Assembly (NCBI GenBank): GCA_020465985.1
Contig: JAANYP010003729.1
Span: 1 to 64,000, forward strand
Source: Centrapalus pauciflorus
Taxonomy: Eukaryota > Streptophyta > Magnoliopsida > Asterales > Asteraceae
Length of the DNA stretch: 64,000 nucleotides
Direction of reading: 5' to 3'
In this document: piece by piece, positions 44,291 through 57,869 of the stretch
Numbering within the stretch: position 1 is the first letter of the stretch
Layout: the number at the start of each line of letters is the position of its first letter
Translations under genes and position numbers: made by a program
Notes under the pieces: model-generated
Seen by the model: the letters and a program-made list of their open reading frames with translations, nothing else
What the model was told of the DNA's origin: nothing
Database searches by the model: none

Positions 44291-44834
44291 GGTCAATCCT
44301 AACCCACTTTTTGAATACTCTGCCTCATATGTGAATGCGTATTAACAAATTGAGTATTTAAAAAAAGTCGGCAGCATTTCCCCATAACTACACAAGTATG
44401 CGCATATAAACGCAACCCGTAGGAGTAAAGGGAAACATGTATAGATTTTTTTTTCTAAATACTCAATCTGTTAATATGCGTTCACATCCTAAATGAAACA
44501 CAGTATTCAAAAAGCAGTCCCAAAACGAGGACAATTCAAAATTAATATCTACTTGATTATTTTTGGATGGGTATATTACTATTAATGGCATATGAAATCC
44601 TATGTTTGCCCAACAATTGGCAACCCATTCTAAATGAAAATTATATAAATTATATTGATATGCAAATTGAAAATAAAAACTACCTGAATAACTTCAATAT
44701 AATAGATCCAACAATCAATGTACTCTGCGTAAATGATTTTCCCGATCCGCCTACAGTAATTAACAAACATAAATATTATGTCATTATATATAAAAACACT
44801 ATACACACACATATAGCCTTATACATACACATAT

Positions 44835-44838
<4 letters not shown>
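44291..44838. other. CACTA noncoding region with inverted duplication
   Basis: About 44310-44470 and 44440-44510 share CTCAAT(C/T)TGTTAATA and CGCATTCACAT words in inverted orientation. No gene. Confidence 0.4.

Positions 44839-44919
<81 letters not shown>
44839..44919. repeat. (TA)n microsatellite, left flank of element C
   Basis: About 40 TA units. Confidence 0.95.
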
Positions 44920-45604
<685 letters not shown>

Positions 45605-45845
45605 GGACACACTAAAATAAGAAAAAAAAATTAAAATCAAATACCTTTAATCAAGTATTTTGTTTATCTTGACAAATGAAAATATGAAATCAATTAAATT
45701 TCATGGCATTTATAAAGAAAAATGAGAAGGTTAGGTGGTGTATTAATGGATGATGTAGAATAAATGAAGAATGTAAAGAATGTTGATTAAATGAAGAAGA
45801 AAGAAATGTTTAACTGAGAATGAAGATGGAGCCGCTGAAATATAA

Positions 45846-46170
45846 ACATTTAACCCCGATTGTTTAAAAAAAACCGGGGTCTATAGTCAATAAACTTATG
45901 TCACAATCAACGTAATAAATGACTGCATTTAACCCCGGTTATTTAGTAAGAAACTAGGGTCTAATATCAAAATACATGTAATGGCTGTCTGTGCACGTGG
46001 CTCGATGCTGATAGAAATTAATTGGTAGACATTTAACCCAGGTTTTTTATTAGGGAACCGGGGTCTATGTATATCAACAAAAGTCGTGCAACAGCGAGGG
46101 ACGACACATTTAATGAAGGCTTTCAACGTCGTTGTTTAATACGGAACCGGGGTTGTTGACCCTAAAAAAC
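45846..46170. repeat. CACTA subterminal repeats, right end
   Basis: Four inverted pairs of the type AACCCCGGTT ... AACCGGGGTCTA at about 45850, 45930, 46033 and 46110, each spaced by a TTTA-rich loop. Confidence 0.75.
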
Positions 46171-46185
46171 ACGGGAATTCTACTG

Positions 46186-47305
46186 CCTCGGTTTTATTTT
46201 GTTTTTTGGGTTAGACATGGTTAGTAAATGGTGGTAGAAGGGTATTTACGTAGTAACAACGTATAGGATAAACCTTATGATTCCAAATAAAGAAAAATAT
46301 ATAAATTTCAAATTTATACGTGGAGTACTTGGTTTCTATTTGATTGAATTTATTTGCATTTATGTAAGTATTTCGTTTTATGATAAAAATAGTTGTGTGG
46401 GTTTTTCAACAATTTTGTTTGGAAATGATTATCATTATTGAATGTTTTGTACTTGCGATGAATTATTATTTAATTTCGTACTATTTTATTTTTAAAATTT
46501 ATTTCTATTGTGGTTTTATTAATATATCAAAAAGCCAATTATTTTTTGGTTTTTCGTAAAAAATTAATATATTTCCATGTTTTCTACGTTTTCATCCATT
46601 CATGTTTTTTTTTCATAAAAGTCCTTAAGTTAATTTTTTCTTTTTAGTTTAGTAAAATTTGGATATTAGAACCCGGTTTTTCGGTTTTTAATAACTCGGT
46701 TTACTAATTATAATCGGGCTTTAATAGTCAAATTTCACAAAAGTAAAAAAAAAAAATTTAACTTGAGGATTTTTCTAAAAAAAATAACGTTAATGGACGA
46801 AAACGCAAAAACCGTAAAAACATATTTTTTTTTCATAATAAACCCATTATTATTCAAATAAACTCGTGTGATCACGCGTTATAAACTAGTATTCGATATA
46901 AAAAGTTTCAAGCATGATTGTTTTTGTTAATGTGATAACTTGACCTTTCGTTTTACTTATTTAACAAGTGATGTCAACATATATTTTGTTTTAAATCCAG
47001 AACACTACTTTTTAAAAAAATTACTAACTGTGTCCTCGCACGATACTGCGTGACATAATTGTATGAAATGTAGATATACAACAATCTTAAACCAAACAAT
47101 ATTATATTAACATATAAATATTATAAATTTCATTCAAGAAGTACATAGATCTAATAAATATTGTAAACGAAAAGGGATCACTCAATAATAAAACAAGTTA
47201 TGTTGCTATTAAAAAAAAGATAAATGACGTTAATTTTATATATAAATATTATTAATAAGTATACATGATGTGACTTTTACAAAAATCTTAAAATAAATGG
47301 GTTAA
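46186..47305. other. Noncoding DNA ending a Helitron-like 3' terminus
   Basis: AT-rich, no gene. At 46862-46889 ACTCGTGTGATCACGCGTTATAAACTAG-type sequence (hairpin-like, then CTAG with T following) marks a plus-oriented Helitron 3' end. Its 5' end was not found. Confidence 0.45.
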
Positions 47306-48661
47306 TATTGAAAAAACCCTACAATCTTTCACTGATTTATTGATTAAGTCACTAGACCTTTTTTTCAACTGTTTAAGTCCCTTAACAAATTTTGTCATAG
47401 CTGAACCTATATAAAATAACCTAGAACTGGTTCCACCGGTAAACCCATCCCCACGAATTAAAACCCTTCATTTAACACTTCTTATAACCTCTGTTGACTT
47501 CAACAAAAACGTAAAACCCTATTCCTTCAACCATGGTTCGCATCTGGAGGAAACAGTTTGTCTAGCGAACGTTCGTATTCAAAGCACGGTTCGTAAACAC
47601 AATCCATCTGTAAGCTTTCATTTGTTCCATTTTCGTTCATCAATAATCGTATACATCTGTTTTCTGATGACGAAGTCAAATATTGTTACACTATCCATCA
47701 GTAATCAAAAGATTATTAAATTATCTCTTTGTAATCGTTATCCATCTTTAGGTTTGTGAAATATTAATTTTTTTTGCAGAATGACATCGTCCTCAAACAC
47801 TAAAAAGATTGTTACCTTATTTATGCATCATGGGGGCATGTTTGTCACTGATCCAGTGTTGTCATATGAATATGGTATTGAGAATAGTTTTAAGGAAATA
47901 GACTGTAAAGGCTTGACATTTGATGATTTACATGAAGGAGTGACTAAAATGGTTGGCTATGACACTCTATTTAACATATAATATGTGCTTCTTGGAAAAG
48001 AATTAGACAATGGTTTGAGGCCAATAAAAAACAACTCTGATGTTGATCGATTTGTGGAATATGGTGCTAAACATGGTGAAATGGAAATGTTCATTGATGT
48101 ACTTTATGAGGATTTAACTTCATTTATAGTGGAGGACACAAATTATGAGAGTGGTGATGATAGTGAAGACCCCTCTTTTGAGCCAAGTGATGATAGGAAT
48201 TCGATGTCTGATTGTGTTTCGCTAGATTCCGAAGAAGATGATGACTTGAAGAGTTTAGAGAGAGACCTCAATGACCCGTTTTTATATGAGCTTTGTGACT
48301 TTGATATGTTAGGTAACAAAATGAATGATGATGAAATTGTTTCTGATCATGAAGAACCTATTGATGAAGAGGATGAGCCCGTAGTATCTAGTAATGTGTA
48401 CCCAACCCATGATCCGTCAACACGATGGAATTTAATGAAGCCAAGATTAGGTAAAAAGTTTATTGGGCCTGCACAATTGAAACATTGCCTCATAAACTAT
48501 GCTGTGGCTAATGGCTATCAATTGAGGTTTTTAAAAAATGATCATTCAAGGTTGTTTGTTAGATGTGGAAAAACAAATGATGGGAATGAAAGTCCTTTTA
48601 GGTTGTGGGCGTCATGGATGGGAAAGGAGAACTCCTTTTAAATTAAATCAATGGATGAAAA

Positions 48662-51474
48662 TGAAACACCTTTCCAACTAATCTAGATGTTTCACGGACA
48701 ATTAACCATAATGAGCAATAACTACTTGCGGAATTGTGGTCAAATTTAAATTTTCAATATCCAAAAGTCATCAACATGATACTTCCCACTTTGCCACCTA
48801 ATAATGAGCAAACTGTGGGGAATCATGGATCAAAATATTTGGGGTTACAATATCTGAACGTCCAAAATACCTAACCATGAATAAATTAAGCTAAGTTCAT
48901 TCACGTGTGTATACCAAAAGGGGAGTCCACTAAATCCCCACTCAAAGCTTTATCAAAGATATGCCAAAATAATGGAGCCGTTAGTCAAGGTCCAATCCAC
49001 TATCAAGATGGTTCGGTGTTATGCTTTCCTTTACCTGAAAGGGATTGACAACTAAAGGGGGTCAACATAGTTGAGTGAGTTGCTAGATTAGTAAGGATAC
49101 ATAATATACATGCATGCAACGATAAGCCACAACTATGTTCAATAACCAATATGATCAAGTGCTAAATTTAGGATTAGATCTAGCCCAACATATAGCTCAA
49201 TTTAGGCTTAGAAATAGCCCAACATATTGCTCAATTAAGACTTAGAGCTAGTCCAAAGTGTTACTCAATTTGGACTTAGAGCTAGTCCAAAGTGTTACTC
49301 AATTTAGACTTAGAGCTAGTCCAACATATTGCTCAATTTTGACTTAGAGCTAGTCCAACATATTGATCAATTTAGGCTTAGAACTAGCCCAACATTATCC
49401 ATGGATATCCAGGTGAGGTCAAATTAAAGCATATCTAGTATGATGAAGTCCAAGGTGCCTCACATACGCCCAAAGAATCATACATGTGAGAATTGGGAGT
49501 AAATATGCATATACTATCAAAATATCAACAATTAGCTCAACTCCAGGTGAGGTCAAATGAAAGCATATCAAGTATGGTGAGGTCCAAGGTGCCTCACATA
49601 AGCCCAAAGAATCATACATGTGAAAATTGAGTGTAAATATGCATCTACTATCAAAATATCAACGATTAGCTCAACAATGTGTTCAACTAGGTAAAACAAC
49701 AAGATACATGGTCATTATGTAATGCTAATACTAGAACTCACAGTGATTGGTTTATAAGATTCCAAAGCCTTCCAATAAAGTCACAATAGCCCTGAGAATG
49801 GCTAAAGCTTGCAATCAAGCTCCTTTCGACACAATTCACCTAAAAGCATTCATAACGCGTACACGTAAGCTCCAGAACACAATATAATCCCCTAAGAGTT
49901 GCCTAAGAGTAATGGGATATCAAACCGAAAGCACTAAGTTCAAATGAGGCCCTAGGAGTTTCAAAATTGATCAAATGCCCTCAAACCCTTTAAACATTTA
50001 ATTTAGAAGTGTATTGCAAGTATAAGACCCAAACATCGACCCCCGACCAAGAAAACTCAAATTTGGGGACAGAAACATGGTAAGGGTGTGACCTATGGGG
50101 TGGTCACACCATAACCACTACTGGTTCAGCCTGCCTTATCATTTTTTTGACATAAATGCACCGCAACCCCCAAAACTTCGATAAATGCTTTTGTAAATTT
50201 AGAGGGACTTTACCAACAATATTTATAGTATATTAAGGTCACTTTAACACTTTTACACATATTAGAATCATGTCATAACATTCCATGATACTTTTAACCA
50301 TTCAACTCATATTTAAACATTAAAACCCAATTCCATAATGCTTAGGAACTCATTGTGGTATTTCACCAAACACGTGGTGTGTGGTTTAGACTTAAAACAC
50401 CAAATTGAGTCTTTGCACGTATTTTGTGTTATCCGATATATGAAAACACTTTAATAACATAAATAAATACTTCCTAAACACATTAGAATCATAATATAAC
50501 ATTTCATGATTCCATGGAATTCATATGAACTCAAATTGAGTTCCTAAGTGGCCAAAACCCAAAATAAGCATTCAAAACTTTAAATGAGGTTCTACTAGCT
50601 TCCATTCAATTCCATTGCCATAAATAACATATTTGGTTCATAAATGATCAAATAAAACATGATAGAATATTGCAAATCACTTTCCATCCACCACTGGAGC
50701 TCCAATATGTCACTACTCTTAAATTACCCCTTCAAACTCCAATTGCGTTTCTAAATTTATTCTAATCAATTTCACATCAATATCTAACATATTTGGACAT
50801 ACTTCATCGTATGAAACATGCTAGAACTACACAAATCAATTCTCATACACTATTGGAGCTCAAATGGAGCTCCAAATTGGGTCTTCACTCAACATCACCA
50901 AATCCACCCAATAAATCACATATTTGTGACCCAAATGCATTTATAAACCATTAAAAATATCTTAGACTTGATATTGAATTCATTCCCAACTCAATCCAAC
51001 AAATCCACTTAGGGTTAAGTTCTTCAAAATGAAGAACTAGGGGAAAGGAAGCAAGAAAGAGATAGCGAGGGGATGATATACCTTCAATCTTGCAAATCTT
51101 TGATCAAAATCCCAAGCCCCAGCTTTTCTCCTTTTTTTTTCTTCCAATCTTGCAAGAACACCAAGTGTGTGTGTGTGTGTGTGTGCTGTGTGCATATGCA
51201 CATTTAAGAGAGGAAAAGAGGGGGGAGGTTTGTCCCTTTTGCCACATTGCCCCTCCAACTTAACTCTCACACACAAAAGGCCCCTCCCCTAATCATCTAT
51301 ATATTATTCAACAAATACAAACAAAATGCTAAAACTTGCATTTATTTAATAATTCAATACCAAAATGAGTGGTTTTGACATAATTAGACTAATTATATTC
51401 AAATACCATATTAATCCATTCTTATGTCATAGCAAATCATTATTTAATTATTTTACAAATTTTGGGGTGTTACA
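48662..51474 (-). mobile_element. Gypsy-type solo LTR inside the MULE transposase gene
   Basis: Perfect 5-bp target duplication GAAAA (48657-48661 and 51475-51479). Ends: TGAAACACC on the left; the right end, read on the minus strand, starts TGTAACACCCC, giving the minus orientation. A minus-strand TATATA near 51296-51305 is consistent. 2813 bp. Removing it rejoins MULE coding (GAT GAA | AAC CAT) in frame. No gag or pol, hence LTR-LTR recombination. Contains tandem repeats at 49190-49680. Confidence 0.88.
49190..49680. repeat. Tandem repeats inside the solo LTR
   Basis: About six to seven 34-bp units (CTCAATTTAGACTTAGAGC then TAGTCCAA) at 49190-49397, then two 134-bp direct copies starting at about 49409 and 49543 (shared CCAGGTGAGGTCAAAT and GTCCAAGGTGCCTCACATA). 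Confidence 0.85.
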
Positions 51475-52472
51475 GAAAACCATCTTTGTAGTAGAGATTA
51501 CAACTAATATTCTCTTGTATCTCCAACTTGGATTGCAAAGACTTTGCTTAGGGAAATCATAAAAAACACTAATATTACCTTAAAGGAGATTGGAGAACTG
51601 TTACGAAGAAAATATAGATGCATAGCCAGTACTGGTCAATGTCAAAGGGGTAAAGCAATGGCAATTTACCAAATTGAAGGGTCATTGAAGGATCACTACG
51701 GGAGGTTGTGGGACTATGCTGAAGAATTAAGGAGAAGCAATCCAGGAAGCACAACTAAATTAGGTGTTTCCTGATGGGAACAATTATTTCAAGAGGTTTT
51801 ATGTATGTTTTATAGCTCTGAAAGACGGTTGGAAAGTTTGATGCAAACATGTTATTGGGCTAGATGGATGCTTTTTAAAAGGTATCGTTAAGGAGGAGTT
51901 GTTGGCTACTGGGGATAGAGATGCGAATAACCTGTTATATCCCATTGCATGGGCTGTGGTTGACATTGAGAATAAGGACAATTGGATGTGGTTCATGGAC
52001 TTGTGGAAGCTGCGGAAACAATAATCCCATATGCCGAGCACAGATAATGTGCACAACATGTTTATGCAAATTTCAAGAAAACTTTCAATGGGTTAGAGTT
52101 CAGAAATCTGTTTTGGTCATGTGCTGATGCTACTACTCCTGCAGAATTTACAAAGCACATGGAAATGTTGAAGGAAGTAACAGAACATGCATACAAGCAC
52201 CTCATTGATAGAGATCCTAATAGTTGGAGTAGGGCCTTTTTTGTACCAGATAGAGCATGTGAAGCTAATGAGAATGGAATTTGTAAAAGCTTTAATGCTA
52301 TGATTGTACGTTCAAGAACAAACCCATCATAACCATGTTAGAGGAGATTAGAATATGATGATGGAAAGGATATTCAAGATGTCCAACAAAGAACAATTGA
52401 TGGAAGATGACGTGTGTCCAGCCATATTAACAAAATTAAAGACATTTTCAAATACGTGTGGACAGTTTTTGG

Positions 52473-53120
52473 TCCGTCACCGAAAAACCAAAAACCAAAC
52501 CAAATCGAATCAAACCAAACCCAATTTAAAATTCGGTTTTCGGTTTGGTCTAAAACCAAATTGATTATGAAATTCGGTTTTTGGATTGATTATAGGATAC
52601 CAGAAGTACCAAGTTTGAACGTTGGACGAATAATACTAATGGTTTAAAATTCAATTATTTAAATAATTAATTAGAAAAATATCACATTGAATTTAAACCA
52701 TTAATTTTATAGATCTTATGGTCAATATTTGTACTTCTGGTATCCTGGATATTTGTGGTATTAATTTGAACCCAAAACTATATATGTACTTAATATATTT
52801 ATAAATTTTAATATTATTTTTTTTGACTGAAAATATTTTATGTTTCTTTAACTTAATATTTTAGGCTTGGATACTTAACTTTTGGCTATTTGAGATGCTT
52901 GAAAGTTTTATGTTCGTAGTTTGGTATTTGGTTGTTTATAGTTTGTTTTGCATATTGAATGTTTGGTTTCTTTGGTTTATAAACCAAACCAAACCGAATT
53001 CAAATTTGGTTTATGGTTTGGTTTATGTAACTCTGAATTTGGTTTGGTTTGGTTTTGGTTTGAACAAAAAAAATTTCAAACCGAAGAAACCAACGAACCC
53101 ATAAATCAAATCGTTGATCA
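52473..53120. mobile_element. GGTTTGG-rich insertion in a MULE intron, hAT-MITE-like
   Basis: Both ends are runs of AACCAAACC / GGTTTGGTTT in inverted orientation (52487-52560 and 52980-53090), with an inner inverted pair GGATACCAGAAGTAC / GTACTTCTGGTATCC (52598, 52730). It interrupts transposase sequence between the catalytic region and the SWIM exon. Terminal bases and target duplication were not resolved. Confidence 0.4.
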
Positions 53121-53148
53121 CCTCTATTTTCAGGGGGTAAAATGTATG

Positions 53149-53834
53149 TTTTAATTGATATGTATGTATTATGTTATAGTATTAGTTAGAGGGGATTATA
53201 ATTTAATGAGTTTTATTAAGTATTGCTTTAACATGATGTTTGTAGATTCTGGAATGTTATACCTAGTGGAGGAAATGTCTTTGAGGCAAAGAATGACATA
53301 GATGCATTTAACGTGGAACTTGATAACCACAAATGTTCTTGTAGTTATGGCAAGTTTTTTGGTATTCCATGTGTTCATGATGTGGCTTGTATAATGTACA
53401 TCAACAAAAACCCCAAAGATTTTGTTAATTCATTGACGCCTATAGTTTCCCTTTATTACCAATGAATGGTAGTTATAGTATTAGTTTTAATTGATATGTA
53501 TGTATTATGTTATAGTATTAGTTAGAGGGGATTATAATTTAATGAGTTTTATTAAGTATTGCTCTAACATGATGTTTGTAGATTCTGGAATGTTATACCT
53601 AGTGGAGGAAATGTCTTTGAGGCAAAGAATGGCATAGATGCATTTAAAGTGGAACTTGATAACCACAAATGTTCTTGTAGATTATGGCAAGTTTCTGGTA
53701 TTCCATGTGTTCATGATGTGTCTTGTATAATGTACATCAACAAAAACCCCAAAGACTTTTTTAGTGAATGATTTACGAAAAGCAAATTCATTGGCGCCTA
53801 TAGTTTCCCTTTATTACCAATGAATGGTAGTTAT
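53149..53834 (+). repeat. Tandem duplication of the MULE SWIM-finger exon
   Basis: Copy 1 is 53149-53484, copy 2 starts at 53485, offset 336 bp. Each contains the exon from ATTCTGGAATGTTATACC through the SWIM motif Cys/His residues to CCTTTATTACCAATGAATGG. Copy 1 lacks about 20 bp near 53425. Copy 2 has an extra base after TGTTCTTGTAG that shifts the SWIM frame. Confidence 0.85.
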
Positions 53835-54822
53835 ATGTGGCCAAAGACTGAATACACAAAACCTTTGCCTCCTAAACAAAGGTCGATGCCGTTAAGACCC
53901 ATTATGAAGAGAAAGAGGGATGCTTCTGAAAAAGAAGAAAAACATACAACTATCAGTCAAAAAGGAAAGAAAACGACTTGTAGGAATTGTCTACAACAAG
54001 GGCATAACCACAGGACATGCAAGAATCAGAAGGTACCTCCACCTCCAAAAGAAGTGAAAAAAATAGGAAGGTCAAGGTTGAATGTGGAACAACCAGCATC
54101 AAGTAGATCATGGGGTAGAGGTTCAAGAGGTAGGGGTGGTAGCCGGTAGGGGTGCTAGTAGGGGTGGTAGAGGTGCTAATAGCGGTGGTAGTTGTACTGG
54201 TACAGGTGCTTCAATGGGTGTTTCTTTTGATCCTAACACGGGGGAACCACTGATACATGTAAGATTTCATGCCTTGATAACTGTATTCATGCCTTAGTAC
54301 ATGATACTTTTTTTTTCATGCCTTACTTGGTCTGAACAAATATATTACAGACAATGCATGGTACACATGTGGCTTGGCCCGAAGATGTACTCCCACATTC
54401 AGTGATTACAGACTTAGCTGTTCATGTTGATGATATTGTTAGTGATGTACCTGCTCATATAAATGCTACTGTAAGTTAATCAATTTAAGTTGTTCATATA
54501 AATGTTTGTGATGTAGCTGCTTAATGTACTGGTATAAGATCATATTGACCTTTTTTAATGTGTGTATGTTATTAATAATTACTAGAAGGTGAGAATAAAG
54601 TGATGGGAAGTCAAATTGAAGAAAGTCAAGTGATTCAATGAACCTGTGACAGCGATTGAAGAGATCATGGATGGGAAAGGCCAAGTAAACGATCACTTGG
54701 TCAAAGGACAATGAAATATTCTGAAAGGATAATCAAGCAAAAACTGGGCATGGTTGTGATTGACAAGGATGGAGGTGGAACAAGCGACAAGCCATATTAC
54801 ATTAGAAATAGGATGTAGGAGT

Positions 54823-55429
54823 ACATCTAGGGCTGTGTCACTCCTTTTTGTAAATTTTGTGAATGAGGACACTTTCTTTTGATAGCCTGTCGTAAACGAT
54901 ACATATAGACACACGTTACCCCTTTTCAAACTTAATGTTGTGTGCTATTACATGATGTCAAAGGCACATGTTTTTGTAAAGGATCATTTGTGTGCTATTC
55001 ACATGATGTCAAACGGCACAAGAGTTTATAATGCAAGTTCAAGTTATTACTTTTGGTTTACATGTTGATGTTATACTTCAAAACTATTGTTATTAGAAGT
55101 TCATGTGTTTTACAGGTTGACATTATTACTTCACAAGTGTTGTAAATGCACGTTCATGTTTTTATTAGTGTTTTACATCTCACAATGAATGATAATACAA
55201 CAAACTTACTCTAATACATCAAGTTCTTTCAAACAACAAAATTCATTTTTAACATTACTTGATAAGTTCATACACTACCATTAGATGACAACATTACAAT
55301 ACTTGACACACCTATGTAAACATAACCAAACGCCTAACAACATCTACATAAACATAACCATTACTTTACATTACTTGGTACACAAACATCTACATGGACA
55401 TAACCAAAACAAATAGTAAAATCAACATC
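54823..55429. other. Noncoding DNA between convergent MULE genes
   Basis: No ORF. Contains a short duplicated phrase (TTTGTGTGCTATTCACATGATGTCAAA and a near copy) at about 54940-55015. Confidence 0.5.
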
Positions 55430-55745
55430 AGTATGAACCACTTGCTTCTTCAAATCCACTTCATGAGAATAATGATTTCCATTCTTCAAAACCTCCAGAC
55501 TTTTATGAAGCTCTAAAATCGTATATCTGTACCAATCGTTGGGTAATTCTGGATCAAGCCACTTGAAATAGTTGCAACCATTTCTCTATTATGAAGAAAT
55601 TCATCAATTTAAGTAGAAATGTTGACCTATTTCAACTAATCAAAGGAATTTACCTTATAATTAGGGCAACCATAAAATTTTCATCATGGGTTGTCCTTTG
55701 TCTATTAAATCGTCCATTCCAACACAGGCTGTGCATACCAACATA
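55430..55745 (-). pseudogene. GRF-type zinc-finger gene remnant, convergent to the transposase
   Basis: On the minus strand, exon 2 (from about 55586 down to 55430) is open: RNGCNYFKWLDPELPNDWYR then YTILELHKSLEVLKNGNHYS. The GCNYFKWLDPE block is the C-terminal half of the GRF zinc finger. Upstream, 55740-55652 holds a plausible exon 1 (ATG at 55754-55752, GT donor near 55650). Its expected Cys block is out of frame, so a 1-base loss is likely. The AG acceptor is CTTCATAATAG. In MuDR a second gene lies convergent to mudrA; this placement is analogous, not proof of homology. Confidence 0.5.
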
Positions 55746-55869
55746 CACACCCATAGTATAGTGTATTATTATATTATATATATTAAATTAAAAATGAAAA
55801 ATCAATTCAAAATTTGAATAAAAACAAAACTTAATTTGAACATAAAAAATCATTTACTAAACAAATCTA

Positions 55870-56367
55870 TCTATACTATTAAAAGAGTAACTATACTCAT
55901 TTCTGGTGAAGCCACGTGTCGTCACCATGAATCGACACATGGCATTTATATATTTTAAAAATAATAAAAAATTTAAATCAAATCTATCCAAATCTAATAT
56001 AATCCACTTTTAAATTCAAATCAAATCAAATCAAACAAAATCTAATACTCTACTAACTTATTAATTAAATCTATCCAAATCTAATATAATCCACTTTTAA
56101 ATTTAAATTAAATCAAATCAAACAAAATCTAATAATCTACTAACTTATTAATTATAAGATAATATAATAAAAGTTTAATATAAATATATAAAAAAATAAT
56201 TTCACTTCATATATATTTAGAAATATACAAAATTAATATGTTATAATAAATAATAATATCATCTTATATACTTTTGTTTAAAAAATAATATTTATATCTT
56301 TATCTTTTTATTTATTATATTTTATATATATTAAAGATATCCGCGTAATACGCGGGTAATAAACTAG
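55870..56367 (+). mobile_element. Non-autonomous Helitron, 498 bp
   Basis: 5' TCTATACTATTAAAAGAG after A (55869). 3' hairpin CCGCGTAATACGCGG (56341-56355) then GTAATAAACTAG and T. All Helitron terminal features are present. Two internal direct copies of AAATCTATCCAAATCTAATA at about 55975 and 56070. Confidence 0.85.
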
Positions 56368-56841
56368 TGTTGTTTAAACAAGTTAATACTGTTATACGTG
56401 GCACAAACCCAAGAAGAAGACAAATGACATGATTGACTTTATCACTAAATGAACACTAATGGGTTTTATTTGGTTGACATGAAACACAAATGACACATTT
56501 TGACCCGATCATAATCTATCATTCGATTGACAATGGTAGAATAACCGAAACTTCTGCTCCTACCAGCAACTAGTGAAATACCGTTACTTGGATGTTTATT
56601 TTTAAAATAATTTTCTAATTTAACAATTATTCATCATATATTATTTCTTATAAAAAACTATATTGATTAATATGAATAAAATATCATTTCACCATCAATA
56701 TTATTACGTTAATTTGTCTTTGAGGTCTACAAGCACTTGCTTGGGAGACTAATATATAATTCGAAAAGTATAGATTAAAATGATATTTATGTCAAAAAAA
56801 ATCAATCATTCATGTATTCACTATGTATAATACACAAATAC
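56368..56841. other. Noncoding AT-rich DNA
   Basis: Nothing recognised. Confidence 0.5.
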
Positions 56842-56849
56842 CTACCTGC

Positions 56850-57358
56850 TAGGGGTGTTATTCGGGCAGGTTAAATGGGTATCGGGTTTGAGGGTTTGAG
56901 GGTGTCGGTTCTTTGGCCGAACCCAAACCAAATAAGAGAACGGGTTAATCGGTTTCGGGTTAAATGGGTATCGGGTTAATCGGCTTGGTTTATTCGGTTT
57001 TGATATAAAAAATGAAATACTTTACAAATTAGTTTAAACGAGTTAAATGTGTTTGGTAATTTGGGTACACGGGTTAAATGGTTTGACTATTAAAATTGGG
57101 TATGTAAATCTTGACATTATTATATATAAACAATTCTAATTCTAATAAAAATTGGGAATTAAAAAATTAAACGGGTTATTCGGGTTATTTTGGTACCCGA
57201 ATAAGCATGAAGCCTACCCGATACCCGAACCGAAATTGTTATTCGGGTACCATTTAACCCGATTAACAAAACCGAAAATCGAATAACCCGACCCAAATAA
57301 CCCGTTTAAGATTATGTTCGGGTGGGTTATTTGGGTTCGATTATTTTGCACACCCCTA
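56850..57358. mobile_element. hAT-type MITE with perfect 8-bp target duplication
   Basis: Target duplication CTACCTGC at 56842-56849 and 57359-57366. Ends TAGGGGTGT and ACACCCCTA are inverted. The interior is filled with CGGGTTA / TAACCCG words in both orientations, so it can fold back. 509 bp, no ORF. TSD length and TAGGGGTG termini fit plant hAT MITEs. Confidence 0.85.
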
Positions 57359-57869
57359 CTACCTGCATGCAAACCATTAAGTACAACATGCAAAACACAT
57401 AATTTTATAATAATAATTTTTTTCTAGTTAATAAATTATAAATATGTACTCATATAAAAGAAATCGTCATTAAAAATTTAATAAGTCTTAATAAAATCAT
57501 ATTGAAAATATATTTAATCATCCACACTTGGAAGTCCATTAAAATCGTTGTGTTATCATTTTTGGTTATCAATATATTTATTATTAGTGTAAATGTTTCT
57601 TTCTCTTATGGCAGACTAGAAAAATAATAAAATATGTTAATTACGTACATATTATTCATTCTATGTATGTATTTATGAAATAACAGAAAAAAATAATTTT
57701 TTTAAACAAATAGTGTCATCTACCTTATTTATTTTCGGTTTTTATCTAAATATCAATTCCTTAATTATTTTATATAATTTATCATTGGTTTCATATAATT
57801 TATTTTTTCACTCATAACTCTTAATATATAATGTTTTGTAGAAAACTGAATATGTAATTATATTTGATG
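57359..57869. other. Noncoding AT-rich DNA
   Basis: Nothing recognised apart from the 3' copy of the CTACCTGC target duplication. Confidence 0.5.

Larger units (their letters stand above)
47781..54822 (+). pseudogene. mudrA-type transposase, interrupted
   Basis: N-terminal MULE region (KKIVTLFMHHGGMFVTDPVL) with a TAA at 47979-47981. An acidic stretch follows (DDSEDPSFEPSDD), then the MuDR DNA-binding domain (LGKKFIGPAQLKHCLINYAV, FRLWASWMGKE) to 48641, where a TAA precedes the solo LTR. Coding resumes at 51475 (CSRDYN; LREIIKNTNITLKEIGELLR). The transposase core follows (DGCFLKGIVKEELLATGDRD, NLLYPIAWAVVDIENKDNW at 51850-51990; NLFWSCADATTPAEFTKHME at 52110-52170). The SWIM zinc finger (CSCSYGKFFGIPCVHDVACI) is at about 53330-53395. 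A CCHC knuckle (CRNCLQQGHNHRTC) and an RGG-rich tail lie at 53980-54280, with the end (KYSERIIKQKLGMVVIDKDG) near 54710-54822. Frames change several times and the SWIM exon is duplicated. Role in the family: cut-and-paste transposition; this copy is dead. Confidence 0.85.
47306..55745 (+). mobile_element. Mutator-like element (MULE), broken, with nested solo LTR
   Basis: It begins near 47306 with a terminus (ATTGAAAAAACCCTACAATC, then GTTTAAGTCCCT) also found in the foldback MITE at 57870-58173. It carries a mudrA-type transposase gene on plus and a GRF-like gene fragment on minus. A right terminus matching the left one was not found between 55.7 and 57.8 kb, so the right limit is set at the end of the GRF fragment. 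Insertions: solo LTR 48662-51474 and a GGTTTGG-rich block 52473-53120. Confidence 0.65.
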
